A program made the position numbers and the translations under genes. The notes below the pieces were generated by a model. That model was not told where the DNA came from. It made no database searches and saw only the letters and a program-made list of their open reading frames with translations. DNA of 64,000 bases from an uncultured Lachnospiraceae bacterium (GTDB taxonomy: Bacteria > Bacillota > Clostridia > Lachnospirales > Lachnospiraceae): the NCBI GenBank assembly GCA_905234245.1, contig CAJOGN010000001.1, positions 186,001 to 250,000 of the forward strand, written 5' to 3'. Of this stretch, positions 1 to 7,958 are shown in pieces; the stretch's first letter is position 1, and each line of letters starts with the position of its first letter.

Positions 1-518
1 CCATCCTTTAGTTCTTTATCATATTTTTTGAATAGCTCTGCTTTTTTCTTCTGGACAGATGCTGGGGTTTTAATTGTATTCATAGTAAAGGAAGCACATA
101 TGACAGGATGTAATTGCATACCAAGATTATCTCTATAATCCACATAGTCATAAAATTGGTCTACTGTCATCCTATCTTCTACTAGTGCTTTTGCTAGCAA
201 TGCTTCATTCTTTTGTCCAGCACCTTTTGTAAGAGGTTCATTTACATATCCTAGTATATCTTGTAGACCAATTCGTTCTACGATATACTTATTGTAAATA
301 AACCTTCCCACTGTAGTATTTGTCTTTTCTTTTACGAAATACTCTCCAGGATTTAATACCATCTCATCGGTTGTATTGAATTTACTCGTAGGTTTATTTT
401 TTATAGCAGTTTTTGGATCCACAGTATCTCCAAATAAATCAACCAACGTGGAGAATGTTAAATCATCTGGTGTTAAAGACAATAAGTATTTCTTTTGAGC
501 TTCAGTTATCATAGCCAT
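1..518 (-). CDS. Phage multisubunit RNA polymerase beta' subunit, middle/C-terminal fragment (3' end outside window)
   Basis: Hand translation of minus strand from ATG at 518: MAMITEAQKKYLLSLTPDDL...KEKTNTTVGRFIYNKYIVERIGLQDILGYVNEPLTKGAGQKNEALLAKALVEDRMTVDQFYDY...; TTVGR...VN.PL pattern matches the bacterial beta' segment TTVGR-x-ILW..VP...VNQAL that follows the catalytic domain. Open to window edge. Confidence 0.82.
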   Translation of the reverse strand, partial: MAMITEAQKKYLLSLTPDDLTFSTLVDLFGDTVDPKTAIKNKPTSKFNTTDEMVLNPGEYFVKEKTNTTVGRFIYNKYIVERIGLQDILGYVNEPLTKGAGQKNEALLAKALVEDRMTVDQFYDYVDYRDNLGMQLHPVICASFTMNTIKTPASVQKKKAELFKKYDKELKD

Positions 519-546
519 TTCATCAATCTAACCTCCTATCCAGTAC

Positions 547-600
547 TTACTTTATTATTATGTTTTTTAGCTGTTTTTACATATATACAGAGAATTTTTG
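547..600. repeat. Intergenic repeat R, copy 1 (in front of beta' C-part)
   Basis: TTACTTTATTATTATGTTTTTTAGCTGTTTTTACATATATACAGAGAATTTTT, near-identical at 2745-2798 and 15992-16046. Confidence 0.9.
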
Positions 601-734
601 CTTATATACTATACAAGTGCATAGAAAGAGAAGGTGATGAAAATGTTTCATAAGGTTGAGAGGTGAGCATATATGGTGTCGTAGTCCATATATGCTCACA
701 CAAAACTCATACTACTAGAAATCAGGTGATAAGG

Positions 735-902
735 ATGTCAATGACTGAACTACGAGAGCTCATCTCAGTTTACCGCAATACTTTACAACGGTATGGGGTC
801 AAGGACTCTGACGTATTTACCCTCGCTCAGAAAGACCCACGCTGGATTCCGGTGCTACAGATGAGAAACGCTATAGCTCTTAACATGCCATCAGTATGTT
901 AA
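735..902 (+). CDS. Small early protein of unknown function (55 aa)
   Basis: Start refined from the 663 ORF-track start, which lies inside a perfect hairpin; ATG 735 follows GATAAGG. MSMTELRELISVYRNTLQRYGVKDSD... Confidence 0.6.
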   Translation: MSMTELRELISVYRNTLQRYGVKDSDVFTLAQKDPRWIPVLQMRNAIALNMPSVC

Positions 903-1045
903 ACTATGGTGAATCCAAAAAAGTAATACAAGGTAAATGAGATGCAACCTAATTATCTAGTATTACATTCTTGTTATAGATAAAATTTAATATAAAAATA
1001 ATTATATACTATATACTTGAAAATAATTTATGGAGGTATGTAACC

Positions 1046-1309
1046 ATGAAAAATAAACTTCAGAGATATTTCAAAATCAAGAATGTGACTTCAGTATGCG
1101 GTGGCTGCATCGTAGCAAGAGCGGTAACAAACAATACAGACTCTGTTGCAAAGGGTCTGGTTGCTGGTACTGCAGCTGGCGTCGGTTTCTCTTTAATCGG
1201 AGGAGCCATCCTGGTTAGAAAAACTGATAAAATCATGGAAAAGGATGGATATACAAAAGTCGGTGATAGTCAATATGAAAAGGTTATCCGTGTGGATTTC
1301 AAAGGGTAA
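1046..1309 (+). CDS. Small protein with glycine-zipper membrane segment
   Basis: GGAGG upstream; KGLVAGTAAGVGFSLIGGAIL hydrophobic Gly-rich segment. Confidence 0.7.
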   Translation: MKNKLQRYFKIKNVTSVCGGCIVARAVTNNTDSVAKGLVAGTAAGVGFSLIGGAILVRKTDKIMEKDGYTKVGDSQYEKVIRVDFKG

Positions 1310-1315
1310 TAAAAA

Positions 1316-1347
1316 AAGAAGGTGCTGAAATATGCACCTTCTTTTTT
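1316..1347 (+). terminator. Rho-independent terminator
   Basis: AGAAGGTGC-tgaaatat-GCACCTTCTTTTTT hairpin plus T-run. Confidence 0.8.
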
Positions 1348-1995
1348 CTTAATAAAAAGCATGACCACCAACCAATGAAAGAAAGGAAAATTTATATGCA
1401 TGGGTTTATCAACATAATAAAACCAAAACAAGACAATCATGCTTTTTAAAACTAGAAATAAATGAATTGTGTAATCTACATATTATCCAGAAGAAAACAT
1501 TTGGCTATAGCTTACGCTGTTGATTTATCGAGAGTGCCGCTCTAGATAGAATAGACATTGCAAAAGACGTAGTGACCCCGAACGATCTATACACAGAAAA
1601 AATCATAAAGGCCACAAATCTTTCCCTGCACAGCAGAAGCTATCATCTATATGATCCACAATGGGACATGAGATGCCAAATTACGATAAATACTAATTGC
1701 AGAGGTGTATCGCAATAAATTTTGTTCTCTTACTTCTGGGTACCAAATAGTATAATCCAGAAAGAAATTGAATTAATATGATGACTCTTTGTCAATGATT
1801 ACAGTCTTCAATGGATATACTGCCGATTATCTCAACTCTCTCAGTATCCTCTCTCTTGTAAATCTGTATTCAATGTCATACTAATTCAGATAGAATAAAA
1901 TGAGTACAATTCATCTTTCTAGTATTACATTTTTGTTAGGACCTCTATAAAATAATATTTTTTATCTATCATATAGGTAATAAAAAGAAAAACTA

Positions 1996-2721
1996 TTAAG
2001 CTTCTTCATTTAATGTCTTCTTAGTCATAAGTCCCTTAGTGACTAGGTCAGTATTTAGACCCATTCCTAAGAAATAAACATCACAAGTAGACAGAGTGGT
2101 TTTATTTGCTGGGTCAGAATCCATATCATCTAAAGACACAAATCCCTTATTACTAATAGCGGAATACATCTGTTGTTTCATAACAGGGTCATCTGCTCTT
2201 GGTCCATTTAGTTCCTTTAGTACATTCTCCATACCAAGGGATACTAATAGAGAGTTTTCGAGGTCAGATTCACGACCATTCTTATCAGCACCAGTAACCT
2301 GACCAGTAAGAGAAGATCTTGTATCAATAGATGTAGAAAGACCATTCTTTTTTGCCAGAATCTGCTGTGTACGTTTTACATGACAGTACCCAACAGGAAC
2401 TCTCTCTTTTGTTACAATTGTTTTATTCTTATCCATTGTATAGTGGGGGAATGCTACTTTTTCAAATAGAGGAACTCCTAGTACCTTAGCAGCTTTCTCA
2501 ATATCTTCAATTCTCAAATCAACTTCATAGTCACAGATATTTAGAATCAGATACTGATTTTCGTCAGCAAAGAATTCTCTAAAGAATTTATCAAATTCCT
2601 TGTCTGTCATGGAAGCAAACATCTTCTTATATTTTTCAGTATTAGCCCCGGTTTTATCTAAAGCGGAAAATGTATCATATACTACTTTTTCCATCTTTTC
2701 TCTTTTCAATGGAGTAATCAT
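1996..2721 (-). CDS. Phage multisubunit RNA polymerase beta subunit, C-terminal fragment
   Basis: AGGAGG upstream of ATG 2721; YCHVKRTQQILAKKNGLSTSIDTRSSLTGQVTGADKNGRESDLENSLLVSLG resembles the beta C-terminal HARSTGPYSLVTQQPLGG...FGEMEVWAL region; terminal VYFLGMGLNTDL resembles beta LLKEIRSLGINIEL. Confidence 0.72.
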   Translation of the reverse strand: MITPLKREKMEKVVYDTFSALDKTGANTEKYKKMFASMTDKEFDKFFREFFADENQYLILNICDYEVDLRIEDIEKAAKVLGVPLFEKVAFPHYTMDKNKTIVTKERVPVGYCHVKRTQQILAKKNGLSTSIDTRSSLTGQVTGADKNGRESDLENSLLVSLGMENVLKELNGPRADDPVMKQQMYSAISNKGFVSLDDMDSDPANKTTLSTCDVYFLGMGLNTDLVTKGLMTKKTLNEEA

Positions 2722-2743
2722 TCAATAACCTCCTATCTGAAAG

Positions 2744-2799
2744 TTTACTTTATTATTATGTTTTTTAGCTGTTTTTACATATATACAGAGAATTTTTAG
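2744..2799. repeat. Intergenic repeat R, copy 2 (in front of beta C-part)
   Basis: GTTTACTTTATTATTATGTTTTTTAGCTGTTTTTACATATATACAGAGAATTTTTAG. Confidence 0.9.
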
Positions 2800-2836
2800 T
2801 GATATATTATATTAGTAAGATAATAGAAGGTAGTAA

Positions 2837-2869
2837 ATGAGAACCAAGAGTGTGAGTCTTGGTTCTCAT
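2837..2869 (+). ncRNA. Structured 5' leader hairpin P1 (copy A)
   Basis: Perfect 13-bp stem ATGAGAACCAAGA / TCTTGGTTCTCAT, 7-nt loop, followed by CTACTAGAGGAATCTCC. Confidence 0.75.
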
Positions 2870-2950
2870 TCTACTAGAGGAATCTCCTTGCATGAGGATA
2901 CACGTGCACTTACTCTGAAAAGAGCCATGCAAGAGATTACAATGAGAGGA

Positions 2951-3097
2951 AGTGAAAAACGTGGATCTGTATAGATTAATTCTCAGATCAGCCGCGGATG
3001 GTTTTTACAACCACCGTGGTGAAGAATTTACTCTTCACAAATTAAACGATGAGTACAATTCTTCTAAGTCTGATGAAAAGTCTAAGAAGACTAAATA
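2951..3097 (+). CDS. Small conserved phage protein, paralog of 16199-16351
   Basis: GTG start after GAGAGGAA; MKNVDLYRLILRSAADGFYNHRGEEFTLHKLNDEYNSSKSDEKSKKTK. Paralog at 16 kb shares protein with many silent changes. Confidence 0.75.
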
Positions 3098-3114
3098 AAC
3101 AGACTTTAAGCATA

Positions 3115-3155
3115 CAGCAACTGTTTAATCCATTCCTCATTAAACAGTTGTTAGG
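3115..3155 (+). terminator. Terminator-like hairpin (identical to copy near 16370)
   Basis: AACTGTTTAAT ccattcctc ATTAAACAGTT. Confidence 0.7.
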
Positions 3156-3309
3156 TCTTTAATAATAAATAAAGCTCTAGATTTTCTAGAGCTTTATTTT
3201 TTTATCCGTATTTTCTTTTTTTTAGATTATGTATCATATAAGTAAGAATAAAAAGAAAGGTAGATGGAGATAATATCAAGAGTCTAGCTTATCTATTGGA
3301 GGTAATATT

Positions 3310-3549
3310 ATGTATAATAAGACTACTAAGGAATACATCCTCAACACCCTCGCAGGAATCGGTGTCGGGAGTATCACCGAGATTGCTGTCCGGAAGATCT
3401 CCGGCAGTAAAAACATCAGCTCCGTGATAGGTGGTATCACTGCTGGCACCACCACCTGGATCCTCAACGGTACAGATTCCCGCGATATCAAGCGGGCGAT
3501 CTACGATTTCCGCATGAAGATTCGGGATCCGGAATGGGTTGGTAACTAA
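3310..3549 (+). CDS. Small Gly-rich membrane-associated protein
   Basis: ATTGGAGG upstream; LAGIGVGSITEIAVRKISGSKNISSVIGGITAGTTTWIL; followed by terminator hairpin. Confidence 0.75.
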   Translation: MYNKTTKEYILNTLAGIGVGSITEIAVRKISGSKNISSVIGGITAGTTTWILNGTDSRDIKRAIYDFRMKIRDPEWVGN

Positions 3550-3665
3550 TCCATCCCATTCTAAAAAGAGGCCCTGGGAGAAAATCTCGGGACCTTCTTT
3601 TTTTTCTTATTTTAAGCCCAAAATTAATTATATACTATATCCATAGAAAATAAGGAGGTGAGTAT

Positions 3666-3878
3666 ATGAATAGTCAGTTATCCAGTCTATCTTTATATCA
3701 ATTAGTCGATGTACTCAAACTATGGAACAAAATTCTCTCCAGGACACTAAAAGAAAATCCGAATGCCAAGAATAGCATTCGGATTCTCCGGAAGAAAATA
3801 CAAGAGACTGAAACTTGTATTATCAATATGTTATTAGAGGAGGGAACATACAAAAAGATCAAGGATATGAGATTATAA
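3666..3878 (+). CDS. Small helical protein, unknown function
   Basis: AAGGAGG upstream; MNSQLSSLSLYQLVDVLKLWNKILSR... Confidence 0.7.
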   Translation: MNSQLSSLSLYQLVDVLKLWNKILSRTLKENPNAKNSIRILRKKIQETETCIINMLLEEGTYKKIKDMRL

Positions 3879-3892
3879 ATAAGGAGGTTGAA

Positions 3893-3976
3893 ATGAAGTT
3901 TATATTATTCATTGATAGATTCATAATTAAGCTGAATGTTGCCATGATTAAAAGATGGCTTAGGAAACACGCGTAA
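3893..3976 (+). CDS. 27-aa amphipathic micro-protein
   Basis: AAGGAGG 5 nt upstream; MKFILFIDRFIIKLNVAMIKRWLRKHA. Confidence 0.5.
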   Translation: MKFILFIDRFIIKLNVAMIKRWLRKHA

Positions 3977-4074
3977 AGTACATATATAAAGTGATATATT
4001 ATAATGGTGAAATTAAAAAAGAACTGGATGGAGATAATATCAAGAGTCCAGTATCTTATTAATGGAGGCAACAA

Positions 4075-4245
4075 ATGAAGAACAGTATCAAGGCTATCGT
4101 CAAAAGCATCAACTTTTCCAGAGAAGTGAGGGCTTATAATAAGTACCTCAAACTCAACGTGGCTCGGAAGGCAGCCGAGGGTGGGGGCAACAAGCTCTTC
4201 CACACCCTCGATAATATCCGCCGCCAGTGCGGATTCGTCAAGTGA
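4075..4245 (+). CDS. Small basic protein (56 aa)
   Basis: TGGAGG upstream; MKNSIKAIVKSINFSREVRAYNKYLKLNVARKAAEGGGNKLFHTLDNIRRQCGFVK; GC3-rich host-like codons. Confidence 0.65.
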   Translation: MKNSIKAIVKSINFSREVRAYNKYLKLNVARKAAEGGGNKLFHTLDNIRRQCGFVK

Positions 4246-4262
4246 AAGGAGGCAAAAACATC

Positions 4263-4535
4263 ATGTTCAAACGCATCAACCCCATCTCCCTGGCCAAAAA
4301 TATGGCTGTCGAGGGTGTTAGTGTGGGCGCAGGCATGGCCATTGGCGTCTACACAACAAACCACGACCCACTTAACTTGGGGGATCGCGAGAACCAGCAG
4401 ATTGCTGGGGCGATCTCCGGTGGCGCGGCGTATGCCCTCACCAAGGGCATCATTACGGGAGTCACCGCGGCTCCCCGTAAGATTAAGAAAGCCGCGGTAA
4501 GCCGGCGCGCCAAGAAGATGGCCGCTGGCGATTGA
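4263..4535 (+). CDS. Small Gly-zipper membrane protein with basic tail
   Basis: AAAGGAGG upstream of ATG 4263 (track start 4227 is upstream); GVSVGAGMAIGVYTT...GAISGGAAYALTKGIITG. Confidence 0.7.
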   Translation: MFKRINPISLAKNMAVEGVSVGAGMAIGVYTTNHDPLNLGDRENQQIAGAISGGAAYALTKGIITGVTAAPRKIKKAAVSRRAKKMAAGD

Positions 4536-4631
4536 AAGGAGGCCCCTGGATAATTCTGGGGGCTTCTTTTTTTCTTATTTTTTAATGATATATTATAAAG
4601 GTAACCAAAAATAAAAAAGGAGGACATAATC

Positions 4632-5240
4632 ATGTTCAAAACTCTCATTTCTGCAACTACCGCCCTGGCCGCCGGTGCTCTCGGCTATAAAATTGCCGAG
4701 AAGACCAAGCATGAAAAAAGTGCTCCTCTTGTTGGAGCAGTTGTGAGTGCTATCACTTACAATGCTGTATCCGATACATTGAAGGAGGATAAGGAGGAAA
4801 CTGCTGAAGAGATTCCGTTGGATCCCATGGCCGACTTCGTGGATCTTGAGGAAGAAGAACCCCAGGAAGCAACTACCCCCGACGAAACTGTCACTGATGA
4901 AGTGATGAATGAAGAGGAGATTGAAACTCCGGTAGATGAGCCTGTGAATGAGGAACCTGAAGTGCAGGTTGAAGATTCCTATCCCGATGAGGATATGGAT
5001 GCACCTTATGATGAACCTTCAGAGGAAGCTACCGAAGAAGAGCCTTCTCCGATTGAGAATCGTGAGGCGTTTGTAAACAAGTTCATCGAAGCTGCTGAGA
5101 AAGGAGAGGATGCTGTACAGCAATTCATTGAAGCCTTAGACACGGAGGACTCTGGAATCGCAGATTCCCTTCCTGCATTTCAGAATGAAGAAACAAGTGA
5201 TACTGATGATAAAGCACCTGAAGAGAGTGCAGAAGGGTAA
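4632..5240 (+). CDS. Membrane-anchored highly acidic protein
   Basis: AAAGGAGG upstream; N-terminal TALAAGALGYKIAEK hydrophobic segment, then Glu/Asp-rich region; followed by terminator 5249-5282. Confidence 0.75.
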   Translation: MFKTLISATTALAAGALGYKIAEKTKHEKSAPLVGAVVSAITYNAVSDTLKEDKEETAEEIPLDPMADFVDLEEEEPQEATTPDETVTDEVMNEEEIETPVDEPVNEEPEVQVEDSYPDEDMDAPYDEPSEEATEEEPSPIENREAFVNKFIEAAEKGEDAVQQFIEALDTEDSGIADSLPAFQNEETSDTDDKAPEESAEG

Positions 5241-5331
5241 TATAAAATATGGCCAGGGGATTTCTCTGGCCATATTTTTTTATTATTATTTTACATTTCT
5301 TTAATAATTAATACAGAAAGGAGATAGTGAA

Positions 5332-5610
5332 ATGGCTGTTTCTACAAAAGTATTACTCCTTAGTAGTTCTGATATGTCTCTTTACGGAACCGGCCTACGC
5401 GCAATCAGAGAATTATCTTCAAAGATGATTGATATTAGTGAATTTGCAGATGCCGGTGCCCTTGGTGATAGTAGCTCTGCTACAAATGCTACAAATGTAG
5501 TTAAAGAAGATAAAGTCTATAGAATTGCGAAGTCTTTCTTTGACCTTGATAATAATCTTAGAATCCTTCTTGCCACTGAAGAATTTCTTCCTAGTCATAA
5601 ATTAAACTAA
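5332..5610 (+). CDS. Hypothetical protein (92 aa)
   Basis: AAAGGAG upstream; downstream bidirectional hairpin 5618-5652. Confidence 0.7.
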   Translation: MAVSTKVLLLSSSDMSLYGTGLRAIRELSSKMIDISEFADAGALGDSSSATNATNVVKEDKVYRIAKSFFDLDNNLRILLATEEFLPSHKLN

Positions 5611-5651
5611 AATAAAATAAGGTGTGAGATAATATTCTCACACCTTATTTA

Positions 5652-6881
5652 TTAATTGTATTTTTGAATGGAAAGGACAAAGTATAAGAAAATACCTTTT
5701 GTATAATCTACTCTGGTAGCAAGTCTATTAAACTTACCATAGATACCAGAATCAACACCCCATTTATCTAATGTTGTTTTTACATTGGTAATATTCTTAT
5801 CTTTGGAATTTGTTTTCTTAAATAATGCTATAGCAAAAGATAAGAACTGCTTACTATTAATTTCAGCAAATGTATGTTTTCCATCATAGAGATAGAGGAA
5901 AAGAATACTCTCAATGAAAGAATACATAATAGAGGAATTCTTCTCTACTGCAATCTTAGTTAAGTAGTTCCTCAATTCTATCTTAGAGACATTGGCAGCA
6001 TTTGCTGCAAAGTCACACAGCTTTAAATCTATACCATTTGTAATCATGGCTAGAACGATTTTATTCGTTACACTTTCAACCTTATTGGTATCATTCTCAT
6101 TATCTACAATAACAGCATCATCATAAGAATCTACCTGAGTATATACAGAAAGACCTTTCTTATGATTCTCATAATAGTTATTGGATATCTTTCTCATAAG
6201 AGAGTTCTGGTCATTTCTAATTCTCTGAATGAATCTGATGATTTCACCATCATTACCATTAAAGAAATCTTTTTCATGGAACTTCCAAGAACCCTGAATA
6301 GAATACGCTAGCATACCAAAAATATGGTTTGTTTTCTTAATGATGAATCTCTGAGATAGATTATCAATGGTATAATGCATGACACCTGGGTTTACTTCAT
6401 ATTTAAAATACTTACTAAAGATGGATGGATAGAATGCTAAAGCTGTGATAATCAGAGCATTATTTAATTGCTTTGGATCTTTATTGATTGTGAAGTATCT
6501 GATAACGCAATAGAATAGAATATACTGTGGGTTATTCTTTAGGAATAACCAGTTTGCATTACTATTTGCTTTATTTACCATCTCAAGTACCATTTTTCTT
6601 ATTTCATTATCCGATGTTTCAAATAAGTCATAATAGTCTTGTTTGTCATTATTGGTAAATGGAATTAGATACATTGGACCAATGGTAGTAAGCTTACTAC
6701 TATTTCTATTCACAAATTGCTCAACTAGAATAGAAAATTTTCTCTTTCCATCTGGTGTATTTAAAACTTTCTCTACTTTAGGATATAAATTATCTCGAAT
6801 GATAGTAGTATCTGTGGATGCTTCATATAGAGCATCTTCAGATAATAATTTATCAAAAGTTTTCTCCGTGAAAACTAACAT
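5652..6881 (-). CDS. Hypothetical protein (409 aa)
   Basis: Long uninterrupted ORF with RBS AAAAGGATG. Confidence 0.85.
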   Translation of the reverse strand: MLVFTEKTFDKLLSEDALYEASTDTTIIRDNLYPKVEKVLNTPDGKRKFSILVEQFVNRNSSKLTTIGPMYLIPFTNNDKQDYYDLFETSDNEIRKMVLEMVNKANSNANWLFLKNNPQYILFYCVIRYFTINKDPKQLNNALIITALAFYPSIFSKYFKYEVNPGVMHYTIDNLSQRFIIKKTNHIFGMLAYSIQGSWKFHEKDFFNGNDGEIIRFIQRIRNDQNSLMRKISNNYYENHKKGLSVYTQVDSYDDAVIVDNENDTNKVESVTNKIVLAMITNGIDLKLCDFAANAANVSKIELRNYLTKIAVEKNSSIMYSFIESILFLYLYDGKHTFAEINSKQFLSFAIALFKKTNSKDKNITNVKTTLDKWGVDSGIYGKFNRLATRVDYTKGIFLYFVLSIQKYN

Positions 6882-6986
6882 ACACTCACATCCTTTTTAC
6901 AAAGAAATTCTTAATAAAATGTCCAATCATAGGAAAAAATAAAATGATATATTATACACATGAAATTTATACAAAGGAGGATAGTC

Positions 6987-7913
6987 ATGGATATTACTAA
7001 GATCGAAGATAATACCAAAAAAGAAGACGATCGTAAATATCCGGAAGTTCAAAGATTTAGAAAGGGTGATGTGTTTTTCGTATATGAGCAGCCCTGGATT
7101 AGTGGGCAGAAAATCAATGGGAATAGTCATACAATGGCAAAGACTCGTCCATATGTAGTTGTCTCAGGTGATTCTGTGCTCAAATCCAATCCACCAATTC
7201 TCCAGATGGTTCCTATTACATCTTCTGTGGATTTAAGCAGAATGGACGATGTTATCTATAAGGATTCTTATGGAAAATTTAGCAGGGTTGTAACAAACCA
7301 AATTTTCACGATTGATGTAAATGACATTCGTCAGTATCTCTATCATCTGAATGATGAAATCATACTAGACATAGACAGAAGTATTGCATCCGGTCTCGGT
7401 ATTGCTGATGCTATCGTGAAAATTGCATTTGAAGCAGCTGCATTGGAGGACAAGATCAAGAAAGCGAAGGCATCTGCTGTTGAGTTCATAGAAGAGCAGA
7501 GGAAGACTACTGAAACAAAAACTAAAAAGGTTACTAAACCTAAAGAAAAAACTGAGAAAATAACAGAGGGGGAGATAGAAGAAATTATTGAGGAAGTAGC
7601 CAGTGGCAATAAAGAAAATGCCACAGGGTCTGAAAAGAAAGTAGAAGATGAAGCAAAGGAGGATGATACACAAATCATCAGTGAGGAAGATCTTAAAAAA
7701 GAACCTACTCATGATGAACCTGAAACAAAACCAAAACGCCGTACAGGGCGTGCACCAACTGAAGAAAGTTGGTCTATGGAAACAATCACAGAGTTCATGA
7801 AAGCTTATAATAGTGAACTCCTGAGTAACACTGAAGTCGGTGAGATGTTTAGGATCAGTGGAGCTACTGTTCCTCGTGTCTACAAGAGACTTCTGAAGCA
7901 ATGCTGTACCTGA
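6987..7913 (+). CDS. MazF/PemK-like domain protein with charged linker and C-terminal HTH-like domain
   Basis: AAAGGAGG before ATG 6987; KGDVFFVYEQPW...TRPYVVVSGDSVLKSNPPILQMVPITS...VVTNQIFTID resembles the PemK/MazF fold; C-terminus METITEFMKAYNSELLSNTEVGEMFRISGATVPRVYKRLLKQ looks HTH-like. Confidence 0.7.
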   Translation: MDITKIEDNTKKEDDRKYPEVQRFRKGDVFFVYEQPWISGQKINGNSHTMAKTRPYVVVSGDSVLKSNPPILQMVPITSSVDLSRMDDVIYKDSYGKFSRVVTNQIFTIDVNDIRQYLYHLNDEIILDIDRSIASGLGIADAIVKIAFEAAALEDKIKKAKASAVEFIEEQRKTTETKTKKVTKPKEKTEKITEGEIEEIIEEVASGNKENATGSEKKVEDEAKEDDTQIISEEDLKKEPTHDEPETKPKRRTGRAPTEESWSMETITEFMKAYNSELLSNTEVGEMFRISGATVPRVYKRLLKQCCT

Positions 7914-7924
7914 AATGAGATATA

Positions 7925-7958
7925 ATAGAGGTGGAGAATTTCTCCACCTCTATTTTTT
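7925..7958. terminator. Convergent terminator hairpin
   Basis: AGAGGTGGAGAA-ttTCTCCACCTCTATTTTTT. Confidence 0.8.

Noticed and set aside
663-734. ORF-track start of the 663..902 ORF
   Set aside because: The start falls inside a perfect 14-bp hairpin and lacks an SD; the ATG at 735 is better placed.
1350-1990. Group I intron in the ORF-poor stretch
   Set aside because: I could not identify convincing P3/P7 core pairings or exon continuity; kept only as decayed/unknown region.
3859-4648. Minus ORFs opposite small plus genes (3859..4203, 4134..4364, 4349..4648)
   Set aside because: Plus-strand genes have SD, promoters, terminators and plausible proteins; minus ORFs are overlaps without such support.
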